Assembly: GCA_030998225.1 (NCBI GenBank)
Contig: JAPYXD010000553.1
Location: 3,410,001-3,474,000, forward strand
DNA from: Diplolepis rosae
Taxonomy: Eukaryota; Arthropoda; Insecta; Hymenoptera; Diplolepididae
Length of the DNA stretch: 64,000 nucleotides
Reading direction: 5' to 3'
The translations under genes were made by a program, and so were the position numbers. Below the pieces are notes generated by a model. It ran no database searches, had not been told where the DNA came from, and was given only the letters and a program-made list of their open reading frames with translations. Below, piece by piece: positions 24,015-35,870 of the stretch. Each line of letters opens with the position of its first letter. Position 1 is the first letter of the stretch.

Positions 24015-24179
24015 ACCACGAGGCGGTATTCCACCTTGTGGTAAATTCCTCCTATTTCCTGAGGCGGTATACCACCTCGGGGTGGAGTCTTCTTCGGACG
24101 TCTACTCCTGGGCGGTATTCCACCTAGGAGTCAGAGCGTCCCGATGATAGTCGCCAGGGCGGTATGCCACCCTGGAGAC
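24015..24179 (-). other. Four hairpins with a constant core and covarying arms
   Basis: Four palindromes at 24015-24042, 24058-24081, 24104-24131 and 24150-24179 share the minus-strand core GGTGG-NATA-CCGCC (loop AATA, TATA, AATA, CATA). Outside the core the arms differ completely between copies yet remain paired: ACCACGA/TTGTGGT, CCTGA/TCGGG, ACTCCTG/TAGGAGT, CCAG/CTGG (plus GTC/GAC beyond one mismatch), with G-T wobbles. A fifth, unlike hairpin (CTCACCA/TGGTGAG) follows at 24225-24245. Several are preceded by GACGTC-type words. They lie between an LTR-like block and the minus-strand frame, where a packaging, translation or dimerisation signal might sit. Confidence 0.6.
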
Positions 24180-24232
24180 CGGAAACGGCGAGAGGAATTC
24201 CCCAGGCGTTTCAATGACGTCTACTCACCAAA

Positions 24233-24766
24233 TGGGCTGGTGAGCCCACGCTGCTGGATGTTTGAGAAGGCGGAGAAGAGAAGTTTTTGTTCTTTCGTAT
24301 TAAAGGTTAGCTCTTAAAAGAGCTGATGGAAGACTGTAGTAAAAGGCGGCTTTCGTAAAATAAATAAAGAGAACTTTATTATGGTTTTAGTTGCTAAGGT
24401 TCTCTGGAGGTGTTCTCTCAGAGGCTCAGTTTCTAATAATTCTAAAATCCAAAGTGACCCGGTATTTATGCACATTAATCTTAATTCTACGCGCCAATAA
24501 AAATTTTAGTCAAATATGATTGACTAATAGTACAAATTCGGCGCTCCAATAAAAATTGCCCCTGGTCCGATTGACCGATGGAGAAAGAAGGGGCTCGTAT
24601 GTATTATACCCTCTCTCGAGTCCATCAGCCAATCGTGGTGACCTGACCGAACGCGCGCTTCATTTTCCTGGATTTCCGTCTGGCCGAAATTCCTCGACTT
24701 ATTCCAGGAAAATAAAATATGAAATAAAATAAATCAAGGGACGTTAGATCTGCCTACTGGCTTACA
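24233..24766 (-). mobile_element. LTR-like block
   Basis: On the minus strand 24766 to 24233 begins TGTAAGCCAGTAGG and ends CAGCCCA. It contains a TATA-like GCATAAATACC and an AATAAAG signal with a downstream T-rich tract, all in the order expected of an LTR promoter and polyadenylation region. Two bases further is TGGTGAGTAGACG, which could be a primer site, but I cannot match it to a tRNA. No second copy is present in the window, so LTR status rests on structure only. Confidence 0.4.
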
Positions 24767-25070
24767 TCAATTTATTAATATATTATTAAGATATTATTAT
24801 AATAATAATATTGTAATAATATTATAATCTATAATAGATTCATAATAAATCAATTTATAAAAATTTTTAGCAAAAGAAATGGTTGAACGTCAGATATCGA
24901 GAACATTGTTATGAACAAATAACCAAATTTTGTAAATAACTCTCTGTTCAAACAGAGAGTGACTTTTGATGGTTAATGAATATTTACCCTTGAACAAATC
25001 GATGTATACTGCTAGCAGAGTGGAACTATATCGCTACGGGGGCTTTTTCGAGAGTTTCGCTGTATTACAT

Positions 25071-25563
25071 TGTGGTAATTAGGGAAGGGTGAAATGTTCT
25101 GTGAAATAAATATACACTATATAAACAATAAAAATATATTTTAACTAAGGTATCTTCAACGAGTACAATGTGGTCGAGCGACGATGTGATCGCTATGACT
25201 GTCGGCTAGAGTACTGTCCTTTTGCCCTGGAAGACGCTCTTCCAGGAGCTTTCTAAAAACCCCTAATTTAAGAGAAAGTATAGAAAATATAATATCTGCA
25301 AGTTCTTAAACTACGTGAGAAAAATCGGTTTTGCAGTGTTTACTCAGGAGACACCGAAGTCTGCGCGCCAGGCAGTTTAGACTCTAATCCTTTAAATTAC
25401 TTTACTGCACTCTACCTAGATGTACTGCTGTCGTATACAATATAACTGAATATAATTCTGTGTTCGACGAATTGTAAAACAATATAATAACTCCACGGCA
25501 AGGATACAAAAATATTAAAATATTAAAATATTAAAATTTTAGATTTAAAATATACTCGCTACA
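25071..25563 (-). repeat. Gypsy 3' LTR
   Basis: This is the downstream LTR in the sense of transcription. It matches the other LTR except for G versus A near 25086. Just inside, minus-strand GGTAAGGGGGTAG (25564-25576) is a good polypurine tract for plus-strand priming. Confidence 0.95.
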
Positions 25564-25594
25564 CTACCCCCTTACCAGTGATAACGTTACATTT

Positions 25595-28500
25595 TTAGAA
25601 ACCGGCCTGCAACCGGTCGGGGAATCGAATTTTCCTGCCCCGTCGCGTGTTAAAACGGTTATTTCTTTCGGTCGTTGTCGGTAACTCTTCTTCAGGCTGT
25701 CGTGCTTCTATTTCGTCTTCTTCGTTGCCGTCGTTCCTGCGTTCGTCATTTGGAAGATTCTCATTTAATATAAACGCTGGTTTCAAACGATCGATCGTAA
25801 TAGTATTTCTTTTCCCGTTGATGAGTACTGTATAAGTTTTTTCTTTTCGATCTAATACTTCAAACGGTCCGTCATATATATGTTGTAACGGGCCGCGGAC
25901 TGCGTCATGACGTACAAATACATGCGACGAGGTGGACAACTCTTTGAAAATAAATACATTTTTCGTTCCATGCCTCGTCCCTGGTACCGGTTTTAATGCC
26001 CGCACTTTTTTTCGTAAATTTTCCACAAAGTCAGAAGTATTTATACTTTTGGAGATTTGGAAGAATTCTCCAGGTAAACGGATGGTTGTGCCGTAAACTA
26101 ATTCAGCTGGGCTCACTTTCAAATCTTCTTTAATCGTTGCTCGAATCCCGAGGAGGATGATCGGGAGAATTTCTGCCCAGGCTTCTGTTTCATGACATTT
26201 TATTGCCGCTTTCATCTGACGGTGTAACCTTTCGACCATGCCATTTGCCGCGGGATGATAGGCTGTCGTACGTAGGTGCGTAGCACCAATCAGTCGTGCT
26301 AGTTCGCTAAACAATTTGGACTCGAATTGTCTTCCCTGGTCAGTCGTAATCTTGAGGGGTACTCCATAACGTGCAATCCACGTGCCTACGAACGCCCGGG
26401 CGATGGTCGCCGCCTCGATATCCAAAACAGGTATAGCTTCAGGCCAACGAGTAAATCGGTCGACCATTGTTACACAGTAGCGAAACCCTAATGAGCTCGG
26501 CAGGGGGCCTACAATATCTACGTGTACGTGTTCGAATCTTTGACCTATATTGCTGAACACTTCTACAGGACTTGTGACATGTCTCGTGACTTTAGCGCGT
26601 TGACAAGGTATACAACATTTTGCCCAAGTTCGACAATCCTTATTCATTGATGGCCATACAAAACGCTTAGTGACCAGCCTTTGTGTTGCTTTTATTCCGG
26701 GGTGTGATAAACCGTGCAGGGCGTTAAACACCGGTCGGCGCAAGCTTGCAGGTACGTAGGGTCTAATACAAGTATTATTGTCCGATACATCGCAGTACAC
26801 TTTAATTTCTAAATGCGGAAAGTTAATTTTTTTCAATTTTAACGCGCTTGTGTTTGACTGTAAAATTACTTTTAATTCGTCGTCACAATTTTGAGCTTCT
26901 GCTAATTTTTTGTAGTCGATAGTCTCGATGCTTTCTATACGTGATAATGCATCCGCCACTACATTATTTATACCGCTTATATGTCGAATATCCGTGGTAA
27001 ATTGCGAGATGTAATCTAAATACCGGAACTGTCGGGGAGAACATTTGTTTAAATCTTGTTGGAAAGCAAAAATTAACGGCTTGTGATCAGTGAATATTGT
27101 GAAATCGCGCCCTTCTACATAGTACCTAAATCGCTTAACCGCTGTGTAAGCAGCTAATAACTCGCGATCGTACGCGCTGTACTTACGTTGTGATATAGAC
27201 AGAGATTTTGTGAAAAACGCTAGAGGTTGCCAATTGTTATCAACGTATTGCTGTAGAACTGCTCCGGTCGCATAGTCGGAAGCATCGACGCTAATTGATA
27301 ACGGCGCTCCCATAATCGGATGAGCTAACATCGCCGCGTTCGCTAAAGCATTTTTTAAATCATTAAAAACGCGCTCTAGTTCACTAGACCATTCTATAGG
27401 TGCATTATTTCTTTTTAATCCACAGAGTTGAGCATTTAACGGCTGCTGAATTTTTGCCGCGTTCGGAATAAAACGACGATAAAAATTTACCGAACCTAAA
27501 AATTGTCTTAAGTTTTTTACGGTCGACGGTCGCGGGTATTTTAAAATTGCTTCAACTCGTTCTGGATCTGGCTGAACACCTTGTGAATTTACAATATAGC
27601 CTAAAAATTTTATTTCGCTCGCCCCGAAATTGCTTTTGCTCGAATTTATAACAAGACCGAACTCTTGTAATCTTTTTAACAAAATTCTCAGATGTTCTTC
27701 ATGCTCCGCGTGATTCTTTGATGCTATCAAAATGTCATCTATGTACGCGTAACAAAATTCTAAATCGCGCAGTACAAAATCCATAAAGCGCTGAAATGTT
27801 TGCGCAGCATTTCGTAATCCGAACGGCATACGACAAAATTCAAATAATCCAAAAGGCGTAGTTATCGCTGTCTTTTCTACGTCTTCTGGTGCTACCGGAA
27901 TTTGATTGTAAGCTCGAACTAAATCTATTGTGCTGAATACCTTACATCCGTGTAGAGTCCTGGCAAAATCCTCGATATGCGGTACTGGGTACCTGTCAGG
28001 AACAGTCCTCGCATTGAGTGCGCGATAATCACCGCAGGGCCGCAGTCCATTATCCTTCTTCGGAACGAGATGTAACGGCGAGGCCCACGGGCTCTTCGAA
28101 GGACGGATGATTCCCTGATGCATCATTGAGTCGAATTCGTTTTTTGCCTCCTTAAAACGATCAGGTGCGAGTCGTCGTGGTCTGCAAAATTCCGGTGGTC
28201 CAGACGTAGTTTTAATGAAATGTTTCACGTCGTGCTTTGGACATTCTTTTTCGAAGCCAGCTGGTCTTGTGACGTCAGGAAACTGAGCAACTATACGATG
28301 ATAATTTGTTGTGCCAACAATAGTTTTGACAGATATATACTTGCCGCCCGCTGCTTGACCGTTCGTTGCTAACCCAGTCGTTGAATCTATCAATCGTTTA
28401 TTCTTTGGATCCACTAGCAGTCCGAAATGCGCGAGGAAGTCCATTCCGATGATGGGAGTGTCGACGTCGGCTACAATCATTCGCCACTTGAAGCTTCGCC

Positions 28501-28759
28501 GCAATGATAAATTTAAATCAACCGCCACAGTGCCGTATGTTGCTATCCGCGTCGAATTTGCTGCATATAGTTCATATGTACACTTGTGCCGATATCCACT
28601 TGTACGCTTTCGCGGATAGACACAAACGTCCGCACCAGTGTCAATGAGAAAAGCTACTTTGCTATCCTTGTCCGTGATGAAGATGCGACGAGTGTGGAGG
28701 CCATCGTTGATCGCCGCTATCAGTGATGGCTGCTCTCGTTTCCCGACTTCCATGCACAT
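25595..28759 (-). CDS. Gypsy Pol: protease, reverse transcriptase, RNase H, integrase
   Basis: An uninterrupted 1,054-codon frame. Numbered from its first methionine: an aspartic protease with LIDTGAD at 38-44; RT with [19 protein letters not shown] near 231-249 and the catalytic YIDD at 339-342; RNase H with [10 protein letters not shown] (491-500) and FTDHK (556-560); integrase with a zinc domain (HGLSHPG at 682-688, CIPC at 716-719) and core residues in VHVDIVGP (about D748), TTDQGR (D807) and MVERLHR (E843). All catalytic residues I can check are present. The frame starts in the -1 register relative to gag and overlaps it by 40 bases, so Pol is expected as a Gag-Pol fusion made by frameshifting rather than from its own ATG. 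The C-terminal tail is short, acidic then basic, with no chromodomain recognised. Confidence 0.95.
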   Translation of the reverse strand: MCMEVGKREQPSLIAAINDGLHTRRIFITDKDSKVAFLIDTGADVCVYPRKRTSGYRHKCTYELYAANSTRIATYGTVAVDLNLSLRRSFKWRMIVADVDTPIIGMDFLAHFGLLVDPKNKRLIDSTTGLATNGQAAGGKYISVKTIVGTTNYHRIVAQFPDVTRPAGFEKECPKHDVKHFIKTTSGPPEFCRPRRLAPDRFKEAKNEFDSMMHQGIIRPSKSPWASPLHLVPKKDNGLRPCGDYRALNARTVPDRYPVPHIEDFARTLHGCKVFSTIDLVRAYNQIPVAPEDVEKTAITTPFGLFEFCRMPFGLRNAAQTFQRFMDFVLRDLEFCYAYIDDILIASKNHAEHEEHLRILLKRLQEFGLVINSSKSNFGASEIKFLGYIVNSQGVQPDPERVEAILKYPRPSTVKNLRQFLGSVNFYRRFIPNAAKIQQPLNAQLCGLKRNNAPIEWSSELERVFNDLKNALANAAMLAHPIMGAPLSISVDASDYATGAVLQQYVDNNWQPLAFFTKSLSISQRKYSAYDRELLAAYTAVKRFRYYVEGRDFTIFTDHKPLIFAFQQDLNKCSPRQFRYLDYISQFTTDIRHISGINNVVADALSRIESIETIDYKKLAEAQNCDDELKVILQSNTSALKLKKINFPHLEIKVYCDVSDNNTCIRPYVPASLRRPVFNALHGLSHPGIKATQRLVTKRFVWPSMNKDCRTWAKCCIPCQRAKVTRHVTSPVEVFSNIGQRFEHVHVDIVGPLPSSLGFRYCVTMVDRFTRWPEAIPVLDIEAATIARAFVGTWIARYGVPLKITTDQGRQFESKLFSELARLIGATHLRTTAYHPAANGMVERLHRQMKAAIKCHETEAWAEILPIILLGIRATIKEDLKVSPAELVYGTTIRLPGEFFQISKSINTSDFVENLRKKVRALKPVPGTRHGTKNVFIFKELSTSSHVFVRHDAVRGPLQHIYDGPFEVLDRKEKTYTVLINGKRNTITIDRLKPAFILNENLPNDERRNDGNEEDEIEARQPEEELPTTTERNNRFNTRRGRKIRFPDRLQAGF
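28701..28745 (-). promoter_or_regulatory. Programmed -1 frameshift signal between gag and pol
   Basis: On the minus strand, 28745-28739 is GGGAAAC, in the gag phase G GGA AAC, an exact X XXY YYZ slippery heptamer. After a 7-base spacer, GCCATC (28731-28726) can pair with GATGGC (28706-28701) around a 19-base loop. Slipping at the heptamer continues in the pol frame (GKREQPS) 13 bases before the gag stop at 28720-28722. The geometry is that of known retroviral and retrotransposon -1 frameshift sites; activity is inferred. Confidence 0.8.
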
Positions 28760-29568
28760 GGTTCACGGCACTTGGTCGCTTTTTCTCCGAATTTATTGTG
28801 ATACCAGCAAATTCTAGAATTTTTACTACTATCACGATTCTGGGATGTCCGACGAAATCCTGGCTGTCCACGTCCGCGAGATCTGGATCGTTGATGCTGT
28901 CCTTGGGTCCTGCTGATTGCGCTTATCTCCATGTTTATGAGTTGCATTAACTCTTCCTTCAACGCCGCTATCGCGTTATCTTGTGAGACAGCGGAAATCC
29001 TGCCTTTTTCGGGCCGTATTTCGTGTACTCTATCCGCTACTTCGGCCATCGCTGTCAAAGATTTGTCCGACATTCCTGCCATGACGTGCTGAGTTGAAAC
29101 TGGTAGTCGTGTCATCCAGAGATTTTGCAGAAAATCTTCATTAACGGACGTACCCGCGAGGTTCTTCAGATGACGCAAAAACTGGGACGGTGTGCGATCT
29201 CCTATCTCCTCGCCTTCCAGCAATTTCCTGACTCGCATGCTGCTAGAATCCGTCAGTCTTTTGATTAGTGCTGCTTTCGGGGCTTCATATTGGCCTTCCT
29301 CTGGCGGATTCTCGATGACGTCTTCTACTTCTTCCACGTATTTTGGCTCCAGATTTGCGAGCACATATCCAAATTTTGTAGAATCTCGACTGATTCCTGC
29401 GATTGAAAACTGTGCCTCTAGTTGTCTGAACCAGAGCGATATTTTCTCGGGCCAGAAAGTCGGTACGCGGATCGAAACAGCGTGAGCAACAGCGGGCTCT
29501 ACGCTACATGTAGCTGAAACATTACCACCTGCACTTTGTTCACTTTCACAACCTTTTCTCGTATTCAT
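28720..29568 (-). CDS. Gypsy Gag
   Basis: The capsid/nucleocapsid protein of the element. I choose the ATG at 29568 (282 aa); the frame is open 11 codons further but only from a GTG. The N-terminal two thirds have the features of a gypsy retrotransposon gag core ([20 protein letters not shown] early on, then helical segments). Near the C-terminus is a single knuckle [18 protein letters not shown] at about 254-271, with a basic, Ser/Arg-rich stretch before it, as expected for RNA binding. The last codons overlap pol and contain the slippery site. Confidence 0.9.
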   Translation of the reverse strand: MNTRKGCESEQSAGGNVSATCSVEPAVAHAVSIRVPTFWPEKISLWFRQLEAQFSIAGISRDSTKFGYVLANLEPKYVEEVEDVIENPPEEGQYEAPKAALIKRLTDSSSMRVRKLLEGEEIGDRTPSQFLRHLKNLAGTSVNEDFLQNLWMTRLPVSTQHVMAGMSDKSLTAMAEVADRVHEIRPEKGRISAVSQDNAIAALKEELMQLINMEISAISRTQGQHQRSRSRGRGQPGFRRTSQNRDSSKNSRICWYHNKFGEKATKCREPCAWKSGNESSHH

Positions 29569-29656
29569 TTTGAAGTTATATTGTTGCACAACACTTTTCA
29601 CTGACAGCTTTCACCTCAACCCGTAATCGCGCAACCACTTATTAATTCGCGTAACA

Positions 29657-29675
29657 AATCACGTCGGGGTCACCA
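29657..29675 (-). other. Primer binding site for tRNA-Trp
   Basis: The plus strand reads AATCACGTCGGGGTCACCA, the 3' end of insect tRNA-Trp plus CCA. Its complement lies 3 bases inside the 5' LTR (29679), the usual gypsy position for minus-strand priming. The identification is from memory of the tRNA sequence. Confidence 0.8.
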
Positions 29676-29678
29676 ATT

Positions 29679-30171
29679 TGTGGTAATTAGGGAAAGGTGA
29701 AATGTTCTGTGAAATAAATATACACTATATAAACAATAAAAATATATTTTAACTAAGGTATCTTCAACGAGTACAATGTGGTCGAGCGACGATGTGATCG
29801 CTATGACTGTCGGCTAGAGTACTGTCCTTTTGCCCTGGAAGACGCTCTTCCAGGAGCTTTCTAAAAACCCCTAATTTAAGAGAAAGTATAGAAAATATAA
29901 TATCTGCAAGTTCTTAAACTACGTGAGAAAAATCGGTTTTGCAGTGTTTACTCAGGAGACACCGAAGTCTGCGCGCCAGGCAGTTTAGACTCTAATCCTT
30001 TAAATTACTTTACTGCACTCTACCTAGATGTACTGCTGTCGTATACAATATAACTGAATATAATTCTGTGTTCGACGAATTGTAAAACAATATAATAACT
30101 CCACGGCAAGGATACAAAAATATTAAAATATTAAAATATTAAAATTTTAGATTTAAAATATACTCGCTACA
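29679..30171 (-). repeat. Gypsy 5' LTR
   Basis: The upstream LTR with TG..CA ends, 493 bp, followed outside by the ACAT duplication. TATA-like AT-rich runs and AATAAA-like words are present, but I cannot place the transcription start with confidence. Confidence 0.95.
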
Positions 30172-30175
30172 ACAT

Positions 30176-33100
30176 CTCCGATATCGTCCTAATAGCGATA
30201 CATAGCTCTCACATAGCGTTTAAAAATATGAACATTTCTATAGCGCTGTCATAACGATATGGAGTTTTCCGTGTAATTATTAAAAGAATGTTCATTAAAT
30301 GGACCTGTGAAGCGGGACGAAAGTGCGGTTTGCAACCCTACCTTTAAAGTTTCGCCCCTAGGGTTGAAAATCGCAGTTTCGTCCCGCTTTACAGGTACCG
30401 AAAATCGGATTTTCAAAAGAGGTGCTATGAAAAGAAACAAGCGCATGCCATTATAACTAGTGTCATATGCTGTCATAGCAATGTTCCTAACATGCATGGC
30501 CTAATATCCCGGTTGTAAGAGAACTCATGCTGAAATAGGATGAGGTTCCTGCAACCATAGCGAGGCGAATTTCGAGCTATTTTTGCAAGGCACAACTGCT
30601 CTAAAAGCATGAAACTTAATACTTCTTTAGCATGAAGGGATCTCTGCTTAAAATGTATGGATTTTTCACTGGGATATCAAGACCGAAAGCGGCTACTAAA
30701 GCATGACCAGTATTCCTGCTATTATAATCAGATTTTTTTCTTTGTGTAGCTAAATTAAATTTAGATGCCAGATTTGTTGCTTTTCTATTATTTCTCATTA
30801 TTTGAAGTGAGATGTATTTTTTCACGAACTATTTCCAATTTATTTTTAGATAAATACACACTGAAAACAATTTCGGTCGAGAGAACTGTAAATGAAGAGT
30901 AATCTCAACTATAAAATACAGTTCGTTTTGGCAACAACTAGACTTTTGATAGTTAGCCCTACTGTACAGTACAGTTGTCCCTACAGTATACAGTTACAGT
31001 TGAAGGAATTGAATAATACTGTTCTCTCAACTATAAATTGCATTTAAAAATAAATATGAACAAATGAATATCTGAACGAAATACTAAAATTTAACCATAA
31101 CATTGAAGATGCAATTAAATCACTTTTTAAAACAAACAAAAGCTCAAAACCAGTAACTCATTTTGTCATCGAGTGTTCATGACCATACGTCAAAAATGTA
31201 TATCATAAGGCAATATGAGATTTGTTTTGAATTACAAGTTAATACATACTTCGAAAAACATCGACGTACGATGCAAGTCCGAAATTATCTAAAGTGTTTT
31301 GTACAAAATCATCTGCCATTGTTAGTTTCCACGATTGTTAGTTGAAAACAGCATCTAAAAAAACAGAAATCCCACGATGCTACGAGAAAATTTACTTAGC
31401 ATTTATTAATGAATATTTTTTTTTCTGATAGATTATGAATATACAATTATATTAATTACCTAGATACCAAAATTTTCACAACACGTTTCCTCGTTCAAAA
31501 ACGACTCCACTATTAAACTACTACTAAAAATGAGCTGTTTCTACTCTCAAACCTTTAGATGACAATTGTATTTTTCCTTGGATTCAAAAGCACTGATATT
31601 AATAACTTAATTATTACCTGGTGTCTTATTTTAAAATAACGCATGCATTGATAGATATGCAGTGTATAGGATATAGCAATTTCATTGATAATATAATCAC
31701 CATTTGAAAGTTTAAACGTACGATGGCAATCAAGTACGCTGACACGACATTTTTTATTCAAGACTAATAAACTTCGATGGGTAGTCAGAATTTTTTCAGG
31801 CTTGGAGTTTTAAAAAAAATAAAAATTGCAATTAGCGAAGGCAGGTGCGAGCACCTTACTGCCCTTTGAATTGCTTGAAATCACACACTACCTTTCCTAT
31901 GTGAGATTCAATATATATGCTTACTCAATTTGGTTTACCAATTTGTTTTGATCCAGCATAATCAAGACATTTTCTCATATATGGGAAACTAAAAATTTAG
32001 AAGCTGTGTAATAAAATTTATATCCAAGTACAAATTCTCCAGTCTAGAAAATTATTCTGATTATATTTAAACATTAATCTGCACCATCAGAAATTTTACT
32101 CATTCAAATACAGTTCAATATACAAGGAGAAAATCCATACAAATAATTTATATACAAATAATAAGAAATGAATATACATTCATATTAAATTTTATTTGTC
32201 TTCTACAAAAATATATTAAAATTAATGAAGATTAGTTACATAAATAGACATGCACATTAAAATCCGTACACAGAGAAAAATAATTCAAGTAATTTTACTC
32301 AACTTTCGATCAAAGTTGGGTCTTATGGACAAGTCAGAAATATCCATTATAAAAGTATATATTATTACTCGTAGTATTATCATAAAAAAACAAACTTTTA
32401 TTCAATTACAAAAATACTAGAATTTTCCGTTTATTCTACTCTATGCTTCACTCGAGAGTTGAGTGAACCGTGAGTCGTAAGACTCGTTCCACCAGCTATA
32501 TCTATTCTATATACGGTTTATTTTAGTAAGGAGTTATTAAATTGATCCCAATAGATTAAAGTTAATAATCCTGCACTGAAATATTGAAACTTTCATTGAA
32601 AGGTGTACTGAATTATTGAAATCGTCAATGAATATTTTTACAATTTCAGTCCTATCCAACAGTCCATGACAAGGGACAAAAATAAAATTTTTATTCCCAT
32701 TTCATCTGAATCTTTCGTTACTTTTCAGGTATAAAAACTATTGTCATGTTAGTGAAAAAAAGTAATTTTTCTCATCTAACACTTTTATGACAAAGCCTGT
32801 TTTAGTCTAACAGTTTATATAATTTATTTAAAAGTTTCACATAATCTAGTTTTTCTGTTCAGTTATATATAAACTTGTATATATGTATTATGCATACAAA
32901 GTTCTGCTGCTCGGAATAGGGAAGAGGAAACGGATTCAGTACTTGGCCCCTTACCTATTCTTATTCCACAGTTAATTCACCGTGTAACCGTACGCGGGAT
33001 CGAGTTAACGTTAAGATCAAATTGGATTTGGGCTGATGCTGGCCTCGGTGAAACTTAGTCATCTGGCAAGACCCTTCTAATCCATTTATGCTCCTTGGAC

Positions 33101-33481
33101 CTCGACGTCTGTGAGGCTACTGGAGAACTAAAGCACCCTGCATACATGAGAAAAGACCAGTTTAATTATTTCGTTTTTCTTTTTGAGCCCTTCGTAAAAT
33201 TATGGAAAAGATACTGATTGTTCTTAATGTTCATGCTTAATATTTTCGAATTGAATATGAATACAAGCATGGATCCCGCTTATACATAGAAATAATAGAA
33301 TTTTAAGGTATATGTGAAGGTTTAAAATTCAAATTATGTTAAAAATTTTATGTTTATAAGTTCAACATTCGTTAAAACCTTACAATATATTATAAAAGAT
33401 CTACATTTTTTATTTCGAAAGTGAAATAATGAATGCAGTTTATTTTTGGAACTTGAAAAATTCATTTGTTGGTATACACCA
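30176..33481. other. Gene-free region with short inverted and tandem motifs
   Basis: No supported gene. 30305-30395 holds an imperfect inverted pair (GCGGGACGAAAGTGCGGTTT versus AAATCGCAGTTTCGTCCCGC). 30870-31030 has recurring ACTGT/ACAGT words around TACAGTACAGT. A GC-richer unique stretch at 32915-33150 resembles no gene I recognise. 32810-32855 is an inverted match to 20865-20910. Confidence 0.4.
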
Positions 33482-33866
33482 CACGGAAAAAAATGAACTG
33501 TCAACTTGAACATCTCGAGTGTCAAACTGATTATATTGGAGTTTTAACTATGGGATAACATTCTACATGGTGTAAAGTACTATATGTGATGTGTAAAAAC
33601 TAGATGTTCAGCTTGACTTTCCAAGAGTGTATGAGAATCCTGGAATGTAAACCTGAGTATCTCAGGAGCGTTAGCCCGATTATCTCGGAGTGTAAGTGTT
33701 GACAGGTTAACTATTTCAGAATGTAAACCTGACATTCTGTCGATATTCAAACAGACTATAAAATTATGGTCTCTCTGACTACGAAGAAAAATTTTTGGAT
33801 GGTACGCGGTACTATCTGCAATATAAAACTGACTACATTAATTTTGACACTCCATTTTTCTCCGTG
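33482..33866. mobile_element. 385-bp MITE with CACGGA inverted ends
   Basis: Left CACGGAAAAAAATGAACTGTC and right (reverse complement) CACGGAGAAAAATGGAGTGTC pair as inverted ends. The interior has repeated AGTGTAA/AATGTAA-type phrases at about 20-30-base spacing (33600-33730). It is non-coding. Confidence 0.55.
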
Positions 33867-33906
33867 CACGGTCGTATACACAGGTCCGGGGACTGGTGGT
33901 TCTTAC

Positions 33907-34786
33907 ACTGAGAGAAATTTCGGGTTTCACGAACCAGTTTTTTTGTTAAAATCGTCTTTAGAAAAAATGTTAAAGTTTTCATGACAATCATGGTAGTGGC
34001 TGTCATACTTTGGAAAAGTGGTTACTTCAACTGCAAGGAACGTTACTGAGACCACGATTCTGGTACTTGAAATACCGTAGGCGCTGCGGTTATAGGAATC
34101 AAAGCCCATCGTAAAGCCGCGCATAGAGTTTAGTTAAAATGTCCAAGTAATGAATTGTCTATGGACAGTAAATACCCAGCCAAAATTATTTTTGAGGTTA
34201 TAGGTATGGTTCTCCTACTTATCAAAATACGAATTCAATTTGATTAGAAAAAATAAAGTTTCACCGAAAAGATCTAGAAAAATAATCCGGTATAATGATA
34301 TTTATGATAACTTTCGTCGATTAAGTTAAAAAATTGTCACTTTTTTCATCACCATAAACTTTTTTTGACTGATTATAGTTTTCACAAAATACGACGAGAC
34401 AGCAACATTGGAACGCATTGCATTGTCCCCGAACAAATTCGTTTATCATTTAGAAAGAATTGTCAAACTATATTTATAATAGAATTATTTACCTGATGAT
34501 GCTTGGCACGGTGAAATATAGTCCAGGAATCGAGAATGAGAATCGGCAGGATTCAACTTAGGCTGGATATCTTTTTGGAAGTAACTACTTATCTCCAGTG
34601 CAGTGCAAGTTAAATTGTGTGACTATTACAAGATTTAATAGTTGTCACGACAGGCTTACCTCGTTGTAAAAAATGAAAGTTATACTTGATTTGTCTAGCG
34701 CAACAGCGAACGCTGCGGTTGTAGTAACCAAAAGAGCTTGTCAGTACATATAAAGAAAATGTATTTGTACTAACCGTTGGGGTACG
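33907..34786. mobile_element. CACTGAGAG element, truncated copy
   Basis: It begins CACTGAGAGAAAT after a TA and matches 46485-47250 in inverted orientation. It carries a ~110-bp segment missing there (about 34570-34680). Homology stops at 34786, so one end is missing. It shares the subterminal phrase CTGCGGTTRTAGKAAYC (34084-34100 and 34711-34727) with the complete copy. Confidence 0.6.
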
Positions 34787-35870
34787 GTAAGCCAAAAAGT
34801 TTCACGAACTGTCCACTTCGTCACATGGCGCACTAGTCGAGTAGTCTGGAATTTCAAAACATAAACACGTTTTATCTTTTTGTCTTTCAATTCGTTGAGA
34901 TAAGCAAGAGCAGTTACACTTTTGATTCTCATAGGGAGATTCTGTGACGGCCCTGATATCTGGGTTTAGTGGGTGGTACCAATTTTCCCCAGGTTCATCT
35001 CTTTTCTCCAAAGGTGGAGACATTTTTATGACTTTTACCATTAATTATAAATTTTTACATATGTATACTAATTACTAATATTTCTATTTAACATTTCATT
35101 TAAACGCTTTAAATTATAAGTGGATTATAACTAATTTTCTGATTCGTATTTGAAATATTCTATTCCTATTTCTATTACTATTTCTTACTTTTATGAGACA
35201 TTCCTTATGGTCTAAATTCATTTACATAAAACAAACGGTGTAATAATTTATTTCTTAATAATATTATGGGACGATTATGATTTAATGATTCAATTTTGAA
35301 TAACGTAACTACCAATTTTAATGTTAGAAACTTGAAATATACAATTTAACCCATTAATGCCCAAAATAACAGACTTTTAAACTCATTTTTGTCCCTTGTT
35401 GCCAAAGCGAAAAGGGGAATATATTATGACCAAACCTTGTATACTTGATATTTTTGGGTCTCCTCTTTCGATTTATGAAATCAAAATTACATTACCGTGC
35501 ACTGGCAAACCAATATGGCGGATTTTATTTTAAAAATTACCGAAAATTTGAAATTTTTTTTTTAAATTCTTTTTTTCCAAATGGATAAAGCATATTCATC
35601 TATTTCAAACTATGGACAAAGGTGGAAAAAATAGTTGTAGTTGATGAAAACAAAATTTTGGTCCAGCTGCTTATATTTTATCTTTTCCAAAATGGCGTAA
35701 AACTATGGAAATTTCGAACATAGGCGTTTTTTAATGACGTTTCTAAGATAATTGGATAATACACGAATTTTTATTGATCAAACTGTCAAATTTTGATTGA
35801 TAAATTATGTACAGACCTCTTCTAGTATATGTAATGACCGGATTAATGGTGGATTCAATATGACGCTTGG
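34787..35870. other. Gene-free stretch
   Basis: An 80-codon minus frame at 34802-35041 with several cysteines is unrecognised. From about 35340 the sequence resembles non-coding insect repeats with an AATATGGCGGA-type word. No gene is supported. Confidence 0.3.

Larger units (their letters stand above)
25071..30171 (-). mobile_element. Complete young gypsy (Ty3-like) LTR retrotransposon
   Basis: A 5,101-bp element on the minus strand: 5' LTR (29679-30171), tRNA-Trp primer site, gag, pol in the -1 frame, polypurine tract, 3' LTR (25071-25563). The 4-bp target duplication ACAT is perfect (25067-25070 and 30172-30175). The LTRs are each 493 bp, start TGTAGCGAGT and end ACCACA on the coding strand, and differ at one site I can see. 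Both reading frames are uninterrupted. No env frame is present. Its intactness contrasts sharply with every other retroelement here. Confidence 0.95.

Noticed and set aside
24212..24230. Possible primer binding site (minus strand TGGTGAGTAGACG)
   Set aside because: It does not match the 3' end of any tRNA I can recall and also forms a hairpin with the LTR-like end, so I did not annotate it as a primer site.
25071..30171. Search for an env gene in the gypsy element
   Set aside because: The interval between pol and the 3' LTR is about 30 bp, so there is no room for one.
32915..33150. GC-richer segment considered as a structured RNA or rRNA fragment
   Set aside because: No recognisable rRNA, snRNA or tRNA motif, and no clear fold by eye.
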